Below are positions 50,201-61,800 of a DNA stretch of 64,000 bases, piece by piece; position 1 is the first letter of the stretch, and each line of letters begins with the position of its first letter. The notes under the pieces are model-generated. The model was not told the DNA's origin, did not search any database, and saw only the letters and a program-made list of their open reading frames with translations. Position numbers and translations under genes: made by a program. The DNA is from Rotaria macrura (taxonomy: Eukaryota; Rotifera; Eurotatoria; Philodinida; Philodinidae), in assembly GCA_900239685.1 (NCBI GenBank), contig OENT01000147.1:1-64000 (forward strand), in the 5' to 3' direction.

Positions 50201-50375
50201 AAGTAAAAGTTCGACTAATTCATCGGATGCAATGAAAACATTAATTGAAATGGGATTCGCTAATCGAGCAAAAAATCAACGTTTACTCAAAGAGAATGCG
50301 AATGATTTAGCTAAAGTTATCGAATTATTAACAATCGATACCAATGATTCTGATTGGTTTATTCATCGTCATTAG
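44264..50375 (+). CDS. NBR1: NBR1-like autophagy receptor with an embedded USP9X/USP24-like helical region
   Basis: Selective-autophagy cargo receptor. Nineteen exons join to 928 aa: 44264-44353, 44428-44538, 44620-44839, 44909-44976, 45023-45166, 45240-45386, 45455-45535, 45825-45956, 46023-46178, 47259-47363, 47432-47509, 47571-47728, 47790-47930, 47986-48338, 48400-48524, 49500-49566, 49626-49833, 49901-50009, 50082-50375. Parts: a partial PB1 domain (about 20-85; acidic LIDEENEEICVQTKDEF); about 95-355, a region like the N-terminal arm of USP9X/USP24 (EKWYIPV, CKRF, SVSSWPREV, GWLRSVLQRF, NGLHNIRLQF); a basic linker; the NBR1 FW domain about 544-655 (ENTPDGTTMKPG, FGPMIWCSIEV); a possible LC3-binding motif NDFEHV (about 671-676); an amphipathic stretch; and a C-terminal UBA ending DSDWFIHRH. 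No ZZ zinc finger is seen. A stop codon two codons upstream fixes the ATG. The 1080-bp intron at 46179 is the only place where two genes could be hidden. Confidence 0.83.
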
Positions 50376-50696
50376 AGGAACATTGGAATTAATATTTGCG
50401 TTTTTCTCTGTATCATTATGTAAAAAGAGTAAATAGTTTTTTCATTTCTTCAGTCCTTTCTAACCGAGCTCCGCGTCATCCTTTGCTTGTATATTTATCT
50501 TTCTAATTATTATGAATAAGCAATGGTTGTTTTGTCTTGTAGTTTCGAATGTACAAAGTACTTGATTTTTTTTCTATGATGCATTATTATTGAAATTTAT
50601 GTGAAAATTATGCAAAAAAAGAAGAAAAAAAAAAGAAAAATTAATCTCGAAACATAAACGTTGTGCGTGTGTTTATATGCCATATTCATTTTCAAC

Positions 50697-50702
50697 AATA
50701 AA
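50697..50702 (+). terminator. Polyadenylation signal AATAAA (NBR1-like)
   Basis: Canonical hexamer 322 bp after the stop codon. Confidence 0.45.
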
Positions 50703-51082
50703 ATGCAGTTTTTCTTTTCTTTTCATTTTCTTAATACTCGTCTATGATGACTTGAAGCTATTACAATATGTAAATAGAAAATATTGAGCTAAAACAACAA
50801 GAAAACACATAATGATATAGTCATCCATACGAAAATTTTATTCTTATTTTAGATCGAAAAAATTCTCTTCTTGGCATTTAAAGAAGACAAAAAAACCTTT
50901 TATAAAAAAAGACAGGAACGACAAACATGTGAGTGTCTCTTATTTGTGTTGCCTCGTCAAAGTCGTCTTATAATTATGCATGAATTGAATTGTCCTGCTT
51001 TGTTATCGTGCCTAGCCGAATCTAAATACTTCAATGTTTGCTAAGTTTGAGTGGATGCTTAATTATTAGTCTTAATTATAAA

Positions 51083-51328
51083 ATGTCTAGGTTACGTCAT
51101 AAATCGATTCTTGAAACGTATGGTTTCGCATCAAACGAAAATTCATCAACAAATGGAATGAAAAAATCCTATGATGATAAATGTTATCCACCACTACGGC
51201 AACGTACTGAACGAGAACGTCCACGTTCGATTCGATTAAAACCACAGGAATATGTTCTATTTGTTATTGCAGCTACAGCTATATTAGCACTAATTATTTA
51301 CAATATTTTAAAATTATACACTGATTAA
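51083..51328 (+). CDS. 81-aa tail-anchored-like membrane protein
   Basis: Single frame from the ATG at 51083. The first 55 residues are polar and basic (RLRHKSILETYGF, PPLRQRTERERPRS), followed by one hydrophobic helix of about 22 residues (YVLFVIAATAILALIIYNIL) four residues from the C-terminus. That layout is typical of small integral membrane or tail-anchored proteins of the ER or mitochondria. I do not recognise the family. Size and topology resemble many uncharacterised SMIM-type proteins. The absence of introns is not unusual at this length. Confidence 0.6.
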   Translation: MSRLRHKSILETYGFASNENSSTNGMKKSYDDKCYPPLRQRTERERPRSIRLKPQEYVLFVIAATAILALIIYNILKLYTD

Positions 51329-52479
51329 TATTTACTTTTGTCAAATCATTGGTCGAAGTCAAAATAAATCTCGTATGAAATTCAATACATCTCTTTTGTA
51401 CTACATTACGAGTGTAAATGAAAACAACTGCCTACTCTCTGTCTCTCTCCTGATTATCGATCATGATATTAAACTGATATGTTTTCCGTTTATGCGTATG
51501 TTGTTAACAACTTGCGTTTACTTTCAATCGTACCATGAGTAATTAAAATTTGTTATTCTCAAATTCACCGGAATTATTTAGTTAGACATGTTTTTTTTTA
51601 ATTTATTTCACACATCGATTCTGTTTTTCTTTTATTGTGTACTAGACGGTTACTTTATTACCATAAAAACTCGTGATCTCTAGTCAAGTTCGAAATACGA
51701 CAACAAAAAATTCATCTCATTACGTGTTCACTTGACTTCGGTTCTTGCTGTGTAATCTTAGGAAAGATTTTTGAGAAGAGAATTTCTTCATAGGAAATAA
51801 AATTATGCTATCTATCGTTATTTATTAGTAGTCAGGAGTCTGTCTAAATGAGAAGACAAACGGTTCAACTAATATATATTTCATTGATTTCGAAGTACAA
51901 GTTGACCTGCCGAATGACGATGTAGGCAAAAATATTTTAACCAAATTAAGAGAAAACTCCTTGTTTGGCAATCAAGATTTATTCTTTTTTGTATGTAAAC
52001 ACTTGAAGTAGCAGTTCGATATCCCATGATGGTTAATAATACTTCGTCGAAGAGATTGTCGTATAATGAAAATCTTCTGACATGTAGTTTTCATTTGTCT
52101 ATAAGAAAAATAATCATTTCGACGCATAATCTATAATAGATTATTTCGAGACATCATTGCACATGGAGAATATGTTCTTGTTATTCTTCATATACTCATA
52201 CTGTCTCAAAATTAACAGTGAAACTCGAGTGAAATAATATTTCTTTAGTTGGTTGTTTCGTATTCCTTTTGAAATTTACTCGTCTTTCGAACATAATGAA
52301 GTCAATTTGTTTTATTTCGTTTTTAGATTATTTATTTATTTCACCTCCGTTTTGGTGATAATGTTAAATTCAATCGTATTGATGTATCAAATATTGAAAT
52401 AAAATAATAAAATGACATATTAATTATTCGTTGTCGGATATTTAACATTTGTATTAATAATAAACAACTAAAATTTACG
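51329..52479. other. Intergenic region, no gene seen
   Basis: AT-rich, short frames only; includes the presumed promoter and 5' UTR of the CSRNP gene. Confidence 0.5.
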
Positions 52480-54212
52480 ATGTCAACAAAGAGAAAACTA
52501 GACGATAATGAAACAAATAATACAGATACGTCAATAACAAAAGTCATAGATAGTTCGTATTGATTTTCTTGACATGAGAACGAATGAAGTTAATTGAAAA
52601 ATATTCATATTATTGTTTCTTTTGTTTTAGATGACAATGAACAATCAACAATAAAAAAACATAAAGCGAAAAAAAATGTTCGCTTTGATGATGTTACTGT
52701 TTATTATTTTGAGCGTAGTCAAGGTTTCGTAAGCGTACCAAGTCAGGGTACAGTGACTCTTGGTTAGTATACATGAGATATACTCATAATTGTTCAATGA
52801 ATATTTCAAAGAAAATATATTCTAGGTATGGTTCATGAACATTCACATGTTGAACAATATTCTGTTACAGATTTTTCACGTATTCGTCGTGCAGTACATA
52901 AATCCATATTGCGTGAAAGAAAATTACTTCCACCATCTGCATCTTCTAGTAAATAAATAAACAAAACATAAGCTTGTTTTTTAGAAAATTCGTGATAGCA
53001 TTTGTTATAATAAGATTCGATACGACTCGTTTTACTCGTCTTTCAATAGATATAATGAGATTTCTCATGTTCAGTTTGTCCTAATGGGGCTCAAAAGTTT
53101 TCGAGTTAAGTACTTGGATCAAGTTCATCTAAATATTTTTGTGTATCTTAAAATTTTCGTTCTTGATAAATCAAAAACAAACGCACAGATATTTTCACTC
53201 GTATAATTCAGAGGAGATCAAATAAAATGCTTGATTTTCCAACGTTGGATGTAACGTAGATTTTAATAATGCGATAGTGCAAATGAATTTGCAATAGGCT
53301 GTATTCGAATTTGATTGATTTAATTATGTTGTTGTCTATATACGTCTTTTACTAGGTATTGAGAGTGACAATGATGAAGATGAACCACTTCCTGTTGATG
53401 ATTATTATTTTGTTCAACCCATAGCTACACGACAACGTCGTACATTACTTAAACAAGCTGGCCTTGTTAAAATCGATGCAACTGAAAAACATGAATTAAC
53501 GTTAATAAGACGGTCACGTGAGGTATGTGGTTGTTCATGTACTCATGAAACAGGTGGTTGTCAACCGTCAACATGCGAATGTTATCTTAATGGTATTGCA
53601 TGTCAAGTTGATCGTTTAACATTTCCATGTCCATGTGCAACGATGATTTGTAAGAATCCATTAGGAAGACTTGAATTTAATCAAAATCGTGTGCGAAATC
53701 ATTTCTTCGACACGATTACAAGATTAGAAGCCGAGAAGAAACAAGAAGAACTCGGTGATTGTCGTTTTATTTCCAATATTAAATTATTCTATGAGAAATA
53801 TTTTTATTTTTATTTTCTCTTAACATTAGAATGTCCCATTAATCAAACAAATGTTTCTGATGATCTATCTGCCATAGCATTGCTTGTATCATCAATAGTA
53901 TCAGAGATCGAACTTGAGGATGATGAAATATTATCTGTTCTTGATTCAATTCTGTCGTCCATCGAAGATTCACTGATGGCCACCGAAGAATCGTCATCAA
54001 TTATTCTACCGTGTGATATTGACATAAATGTATTCGCGACTACATCAGTATCGTCATCTTCATCATCCGAAGAAGAAGAAGAGGAAGTAGGAGTGTACTC
54101 GGGTCAAGTACAACGATCGTGTCATACAGATACATCGCCAATATATGTACGAAGAAAGTTAAATGATTCGACACCATCAGCAACACTGATTTCTACGGAA
54201 CTACTATCATAG
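52480..54212 (+). CDS. CSRNP: CSRNP family cysteine/serine-rich nuclear protein
   Basis: Nuclear protein of the CSRNP/AXUD1 family, which are sequence-specific transcription regulators. Five exons (52480-52552, 52631-52762, 52826-52948, 53356-53754, 53830-54212) join to 369 aa. Conserved parts in order: KKNVRFDDVTVYYFERSQGF with VPSQGTVTLGM; RIRRAVHKSILRERK; RQRRTLLKQAGLVKID; the Cys-rich block from EVCGCSCTHE to CPCATMICKNP; and GRLEFNQNRVRNHFFDTI. The C-terminal 120 residues are acidic and Ser-rich, suited to transactivation. The last intron (53755-53829) is 75 bp, has a T-rich acceptor, and would add 25 residues without a stop if retained. The first donor is GTTCGT. AATAAA follows at 54337. 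Confidence 0.92.
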
Positions 54213-54336
54213 AAAGTTATATCATTCTTTCCTTTTTGTCTGTTCACTATTTTTTTTTTGTTATTTATTCCTATAATATTCCTTCTCTTCTCTTTTGTCT
54301 ATGCATTTCAATATTTTTAAAGAACGTGATTGAAAA

Positions 54337-54342
54337 AATAAA
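54337..54342 (+). terminator. Polyadenylation signal AATAAA (CSRNP)
   Basis: Canonical hexamer about 125 bp after the stop codon. Confidence 0.5.
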
Positions 54343-55869
54343 ATCATGTGCTATTCGAACGTAAAACTCTCACAGTATTGATTGTGTTTAGTTTTTTGTT
54401 TGGACTCAGAAAAAATTTATTTCTCGTCTTTATTGTTTTTAGAATTGATGAATTGCTGAGGATTGTTACATCAACTAGTTGAGAATCGATTCGATGTTAT
54501 GAATCTACTTTAAGAGAAACAACGACTATATCCATAGCGGTATTCTTGTTCTTATGTTTTTTCTTCAAAGGAACAAGATAGACGCGTTTACTTGTGTATA
54601 TCGATAGTATTCCATATTCTACTAGGGTCATTGTTTCAAATATTCCTACAAGAACGATACTCTTGTCAATCAATGAAATTGTTCATTACTTGTATCAGAC
54701 TTTACGGAAATCCCTCAACATTATGTAAGATATACAATCTTATAGCAACTGATCATAATCCATTATTATACTCAGTATGATGAGAAAAGAGTTTTGAAAT
54801 GTGACACTATTCTTACAAGGAAGTTTCTTATGCAATGGTTGATCTTAGAAATTTCCTATGACGCCTTATCTACTTGTAATCTATATTTTGTTTATGATTA
54901 CTTTTTTAACGTTTTCATCATGTTAGCTAGAAGCAATATGGTGTCAGTTATTATCAGATGTATTAAGAATGAAGTAGTAAAATCGAAAGAATTGTTGCTG
55001 CAATCATTGGAATGCTTTTGCTCAATATTGCAAAGTAGTAATGATGTAGACGCATTGTCGATGCGAAGATTCTGAATACGGTTTTTTTGGTATTTTCTAA
55101 AATAACCATTGCCTGATGATAAATGAATTAATCATTTCTTTAGAAAACTGTTACGTCAAAGGATCAAACAAGACAACTTTCGATGACATGAATAGTCGAT
55201 GTCTCTGATCAACACTCATAAATCTGAAGAAGAGAATTATTGTTGACATTTACATGTTATATGAATTGTATTTTCGGCAATATTAATATAGTTTGATTTA
55301 CTTTTTATTTATCTATTCTATATGAAATATGAAAACGGAAATGTTAAGATTAAACTGAAGTACAGTATGAAAAAAAAAGCATGTAGAATTCAAATCATTC
55401 GAAATATTTTATTCACTGTAATTAAAATGAACATCCTTCTTAATCAAGTGCATCGTATAGAACTTATTCTTTCACATTGTGCTACTACAAATCTGATACA
55501 TTTCATCTTCTAGAATCTTCATGGTATTAAGAATATAATAATGAGCTTTTTATTAGCTTAAAGATATTCCCACGACGTATGTGTTTTTCGGATAAATAAA
55601 ACGCATGTCTACCTACGTTAGTTTGTCCATAAGAATACGACCCTAGGCTAATCCTTGATCAATTTGAATGAATCTTTCTTTTTTATTCTCGTCTTTTTTT
55701 ATATTGAATGTCATGTGTACAATGACGCCTTTAGATTAAATAAAGAAAATGAAGAAGGTTGTTGAAGAGCATTAGACAGTCGAACATAAATACTTGATCA
55801 TTTTTTAGTTGTATATGAATGAAAAATGAGACAAACAATCATGTTTCAAGGTAAGAATCGAAAGCAAGA
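54343..55869. other. Intergenic region, doubtful short frames only
   Basis: The longest frame (93 codons, 54794-55075) has a Leu/Phe/Cys-rich translation that I cannot relate to any domain, and it lacks flanking splice sites. Treated as non-coding. Confidence 0.45.
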
Positions 55870-56831
55870 ATGCAAATATCTTTAAGACTTTTTTCCTTCT
55901 CTTCAATAGTTCTGTTGATAATTCTTGTCATTGAATTGAATTTTTTACATGCTAACAATATTACTCTTGACAGGACAATGCAAAATATGACTACAAATGA
56001 AGCTATCATAAATGAATCAAATACAACAAGCATAACTATTATAAAAATTGACAATAATTTTCTATCTTTGAATGTGGATGAAGAAGCTCTATTATGTGAA
56101 AAACGTGATAAACATTATTTTCTTCCACATAAATCTGAAATAAGTCAGTTCTATGTATGTGTGAAAGGACAATTATTTTTACTTAATTGTTCTTCGGGCT
56201 ATCGATTCGATAGTCCAGTTAATCGATGTGTTCGTAAATCGATTGAAGATGAAATCGATGAAAGTAAGTTATACATTTTTGAATGATGATTCTAGACTTT
56301 CTTGAATAGAATTTAAAAGACCAACATTAATTCCACACGAAACTAATTGTGGCTGGTATTATGTTGTACGTATTGATACAACGGGTGAACAGGTTCTCAA
56401 TAGTTGTCCAATGCCACAATTATTTGATATGCAAACACTTGAATGTAGAAATTATACAGAAGTTCAATGTCAAGATCGTTTCGAACCCAAAGATGCTTGT
56501 GAGTAATTTGAAAGATGACATAGAGAAAAAAATGATTAAACGAACATTTTTCTCTTCCATTGAAAAAGGTGATTATCAAATACGCGCAGCAGCTCATGCA
56601 TATCCATGTTCATATTTGCCTAGTTGTAAAAATCTTACGGATGGTCTATATCCCGATCGTTTACGTGATTGTCGTATGTATTTTCGTTGTACATCAGAAC
56701 GCAGTTCGGAATCTTATTCATGTACACAAAACATATTACCATTTGGTGAACGATTTAGTTTAGAAAAACAACGTTGTTTACCAGCTCAAGATGTTGAATG
56801 TGCCAATGATGAACAAAAACTTTTGTCTTAA
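55870..56831 (+). CDS. Secreted protein with chitin-binding type-2 (peritrophin-A) like modules
   Basis: Three exons (55870-56263, 56310-56498, 56569-56831) join to 281 aa. A long hydrophobic signal segment (residues 8-28) is followed by an Asn/Thr-rich spacer with several N-glycosylation sequons. Then come three Cys-rich modules of peritrophin-A (CBM14) style: C-x8-YFLPH...FYVCVKGQ...LNC...FDSPVNRC; C-GWYYVVR...NSCP...FDMQTLEC; and C-x12-DGLYPDRLRDCRMYFRC...SCTQ...FSLEKQRC. The third is the clearest match, with the aromatic YxxC core and the F-x-x-x-x-x-x-C close. The family binds chitin in extracellular coats, gut lining or mastax/cuticle structures. Ligand binding here is inferred, not shown. 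Confidence 0.8.
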
Positions 56832-56842
56832 AATTTATGTTA

Positions 56843-56848
56843 AATAAA
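56843..56848 (+). terminator. Polyadenylation signal AATAAA (chitin-binding-like gene)
   Basis: Two overlapping AATAAA copies begin 12 bp after the stop codon. Confidence 0.5.
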
Positions 56849-57964
56849 TAAAAATGAATTTTATTCATCATGTTCAAATAAATACTTAGAATGAATAAAC
56901 AAACATACAAACAAACAAACAAACAGAAATGAGCGTGTTAAAGATCTTCTTGTTCTTAATCATTCGTCTTATTCTAATCCCATATTTATTGATCTGTGTA
57001 TAAGTATGCTTTTCAAGCGTAGATTACAGATAGGAGCAGACACAAGTTGTTTCATTCTTGTTAATCCATAAGGAATACTTTCATTCTTTGTTCTTTTTAT
57101 GTGCCATATTCATGAAGCTCATCTTTATCGTATTTACGCTTTGTAAATATATGTAGTCAAACACGAAGATAATAAGAGACCGATAAAGAACGAGATAGAT
57201 CTTCTTTTCTCGCTATTCCGCCAATTCGCATTAAGAGAAGAGTGTTCCTTATGGGAGTCGTTGTTTCTTTGCCGATTCTGTTTGCTGTCGTGGTGACAAG
57301 GCCAATATTCTCTATTTTTCCTTTCTCTCTGTCTCTGTCTGTCTCTTTCCCTCTCTATATGTTCTTTTTTTTATCGATAGCTATTCCAGGAGAACTCTAC
57401 ATAGAAATCATAAGTAAAATGACCTGTCTGCTTGACACCTGATTGCTTTCCCCCAAACATCAGTTAATCATTCACAACGAAATCGTTTTTCTTTTCTCGT
57501 TCATTTTAAATATGACATGAAAAATTGATCATGTGACATTTTGACATTTTGACATTCTCAGTATACGTCGAACATGCGCATACTATGAAAATTATTATGA
57601 TGAAGTGAATAGCTATAAATATCTGTTTATGTTTTTCTTTTCGTGTGTTTTTTTGTTTTTTTTTGTGTTGTTTTTTCTAAGAGTAGAAGTAAATAAGTCA
57701 ATAGATCACTTTTAAAAAGATAACGCAATCGAAAAACTATATATTTCTATATGATTGTATTTGTGGAAACAAGTGAAGCGAATATTAACGACAATGCGTC
57801 ATAAAGAAACATGATAAGAAAATCGACAAAAAATAGAGAGCAAGGAAAAGTTTTTTCTTGAAAGCAACTTTTCATTGCAAAGACTCCTTCTTTCTTCTTG
57901 TTTTTTCTCACTGCTCTCGACTCGGTCTGTCCGATCACGTGTTCCAATGTAGCAAGATGAGAGC

Positions 57965-58001
<37 letters not shown>

Positions 58002-58889
58002 ACGAAGTTTTTTCAATCATGATGTTCGTAATGACAACGTTTTCCTAATCATGATAACCGACTGCTACAAACAAGTATTTTTCAAATTTTTTTAAAAGTA
58101 AGATGTAATATAACTAACAAAAAAGTAAAATAATACTATAAAATTCATTACTTGTTGTTTGAAACCTTCAAACATTTCTTTTTTTTTCTCCTTTTCCTTT
58201 TAACTGATCGCATGTCTTTTAATTTTTTATTTCCGCTTAAAAGTAAATCATTATCGAACGTAAGTAAACAACGTGTTCACATTATCTTTTTTTCAGTTTT
58301 AACTACAACATAAGCATGGGATATATATTCAAAAACTGAATTCTATTGACTTATTCATGCGCATGACAGCATTATCTTAAATAGCTTTGTATATTTTTTT
58401 TTCTATTTACTATGTAGAATGTTCTGTCTCCATAGTTTCATTAGTTTATCAGTGCAATCGACGAACACAAATTTTTGATTATGATAGATATAGTCGAGAC
58501 ATATTATATAAATTGTATCAACATGTGATTAAAACAATTTACTTGAAATGTATGATTCTTATGGAAGCTTTCTTTTTATTCTATTTCTTTTCCTCAAAAG
58601 ATAGATTAATGGGATTTATATTATTCACGTATATGTAAAAAGCTAAACCTTGCCTCTATCACTATTATTGATTGTACTACTATAATGTTATCCTCTGTAT
58701 TACTATTGATGTCAGATACTTATTTCATTGGCTTTTATCATTCTATCAGCTCTTAACGCCGAGATGCAGACAAGTTTCTCTATGTTGCCTTTATTTATTT
58801 CGTGCAAGACTCGCACTTGTATGGATGCATTCTGCTCTTCCGTTCTTTCTTTAAGATGATGACAACGCTCTCATAAGTTTCCGCCGAAA
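56849..58889. other. Intergenic region with simple repeats
   Basis: Contains a short (CAAA)n run near 56904-56925 and the (AG)n run below. Frames here are composition artefacts (Ser/Leu or Phe-rich). The right end has TTCTTTCTTTAAG at 58855, an acceptor-like AG 34 bases before the KCNH start codon. Confidence 0.5.
57968..57995. repeat. (AG)n microsatellite
   Basis: About 14 uninterrupted AG units followed by GGGAGGGA. Confidence 0.95.
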
Positions 58890-61800
58890 ATGCCGATGAA
58901 ACGGGGTCATGTGTCAGCTCCTCAAAATACATTTATTGATACAATTATTCGTAAATTCGACTCACAAAGTATGTTAATCTATTTGTCTTGTCATTTCGAT
59001 ACATATTCATAAATATATATATATATATAAACAAATATTTATACAATGTATATTAATTAGATCGTCGTTTTCTTATATCCAATGCTCAATTGGCAAATAA
59101 ACCGATAATTTATTGTAATGATGCATTTTGCGATTTAGTTGGATATGCACGTGCAGATATAATACAAAAAACTTGTACATGTGAATTTTTATTTGGAGCT
59201 GAAACAAGTGAAAAACCTGTAAAACAAATTCGACATGCATTACAAGGAAGTGATGAAAAAGAAGTGGACATTATTCTATATAAGAGCAATGGTGAATTAT
59301 TTGTTTGAAATTTTTTATAGTTAATATTAATTAAGCACATTTGTGACAAAAGAGAAAGAAAGAAAGAATGAAAGAAAAAATTATTTCCGTCTATTTCTAT
59401 TTAGGCATGAAATTTCGATGTTCAGTGCTTATCGCTCCGGTGAAAAATGAATCATGCAACATTATTTTGTATATTCTCGAATTCACAGAGAGTAATGATC
59501 GTAATCGACAACGAAGAATGCGTATGTAACTTGTAATTTGCTGAAGAAAAATCCTTCTTTCTATTTTACGCATTTAGCAAAAATTCGGGAATATTCTATT
59601 AGTCACACTGGTATGTAACAATTGTATAAAGTTGACATTACTACTTTGGTTTTGATGTACACGGTAGGCGTCCACAAACGATCATGGTTGCATATGTTAA
59701 ATCCACTGAGACGACATAAATCAAATCGATCAAATGATAGAGCGACTGGTGGTACAACTGAAAACGAAGCATCGACATCACCTGATACGACCAATTACAT
59801 GGGTAAAAAAAAGAATAGATCTTTCGTTGTTCGTGTCTTTGCATTTTCTTTAACTTGAATACGTATTATAAAACTAATTAATGTCTAGCCATAAGCCATT
59901 TCCATTTTCTCAATCAGAGATTCTAAATAATTTATGATGGTACGGAAATCAATACTAATCTATTAGTTTTATGTAAGAATAATGATTAGTAATGTTTCTC
60001 GAAAGCATAACCACTGAAAACGACGATGTTAGATAAACTTGTTGACAGTAAAATCAAAGATCATGATAACTATTAAATTCCAAGCAAGAAAAAAAAGTAA
60101 AGAATTGATATGCAACATGTTTAATCATCTTTCTTGTCTATTTTACTCCAGAAATAGAAAGACACATTTGTACTTGTATAGAAAATGAGAAAAACATTGT
60201 GAAGAAATTGTAAACTTTTTTCCATGTACAAATTCTATTATCTTTTTATCATAGGATTGAATCATAAGAATACAACAGCGATTGCTTTGGATGAAACGAT
60301 TTCATTAGCAACGAAAAATTTACCTCTCGATTATAACCCAATTCGTAAATCATCAACAAGTTCAAATAATTTATTGAAACCTGATAGTCATCTATGGGGT
60401 GCAAGTAATAGTGATATTGAATCAATGAAAACTAAATCTCAAAGTTTGACTAATATTGCCGGTAAATTCAAAACAAACATTTTAAATAAGTTTACACTAA
60501 AAATAACAACAACAAAATAATAGTCGACATATATTTATTTATTTTACTTTCTAATTTAGAAACCGTATTTAAAAAAGAACAAAAAGGATCAATAAATAGG
60601 AAACGATCGTTTCTACCCAGCATACCCAGTCGTATAGCGCAAATTCTATCGTTAGGTGAAGATATTGTACCTGATTTTCCTTCACCTGACAGTCGTCGTA
60701 TACCACGTACAATTATTCTTCATTATTCTCCATTAAAAGCTGGTTGGGATTGGTTAATATTATTACTTGTAATATATACAGCTATAGTAACACCATATAC
60801 AGCTGCTTTTTTAATGCATGAAGATGGACCAAATAAACAACGTTCACGTTCATCTCGTGCATTGAATGTTATTGAGCTAATTGTTGATGTTATGTTTATT
60901 ATCGATTTATTAGTTAATTTACGTACAACTTATGTTAAACATAATGAAGAACTAGTAACACGTGCAAGTAAAATTGCAAAACATTATTTGAAAGGATGGT
61001 TTTTAATTGATGTTACAGCGGCTATACCATTCGATATTTTATTTTCATTATTGCAGACCAATGGTGGTGGTGAATCGACAACATTAATGGGTTTATTAAA
61101 GACTGCTCGTTTATTGCGATTAGTACGTATAGCAAGAAAATTAGATCGATATTCTGAATATGGTGTAGGAGTATTGATTTTATTAACGGCAACATTCGCA
61201 TTGATTGCACATTGGCTAGCTTGTATATGGTATGCTATTGGACGTCTTGAACGCAGTAATCAAGGTATATATATATATATACTTCGTATTATTTGATAGC
61301 AATTGAATATCTATAGAGAATAAAAGAACTTTTGTATTGAGTAATACTTCAGTATGCAATTCTTATTCCTGTTCATTGTTTAAAAACATCGATGAATGCT
61401 TCTGTTCAAAGTCATAAGACGGAAATTCAAAAAATCTTAACGAGTAATTTTAGTTGATCCATAATAGCATCAAGTACAAATTGTACTTGTTGACGAATGA
61501 ATATAAAATGTAATTTTAAATATTCGTAAAATCTCTTTCTTTTAACGTTGACATATTATTTTTATAATATCGTACAACAATTGTAATCTACGATTATACA
61601 AGACTATTTAAGAGATACAAAGAAACATATTTTTGATCTTGGTTACGGTGACCATGTTTATTATTGAAGTGAGACTTTGTCGAGCCCGTCATGAACATTA
61701 CGAAAAAAAAACCAAGTGTTCTCTAATGGGAACTGAAGATAATAAGATGAATAAAGTATGAGTTTTTAAATAAATCAACTCTATAAATCATATCATTCCG

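Noticed and set aside
54794..55075. 93-codon frame rich in Leu, Phe and Cys
   Set aside because: No domain, no splice sites, composition unlike the confirmed exons.
57747..58020. Minus-strand frames with Leu-Ser repeats
   Set aside because: Generated by the (AG)n microsatellite; no start context, domain or splice partners.
60462..60520. Extension of the KCNH exon to the in-frame stop at 60520
   Set aside because: The GTAAAT donor at 60462 joins in phase with the exon at 60560 that carries S1-S5.
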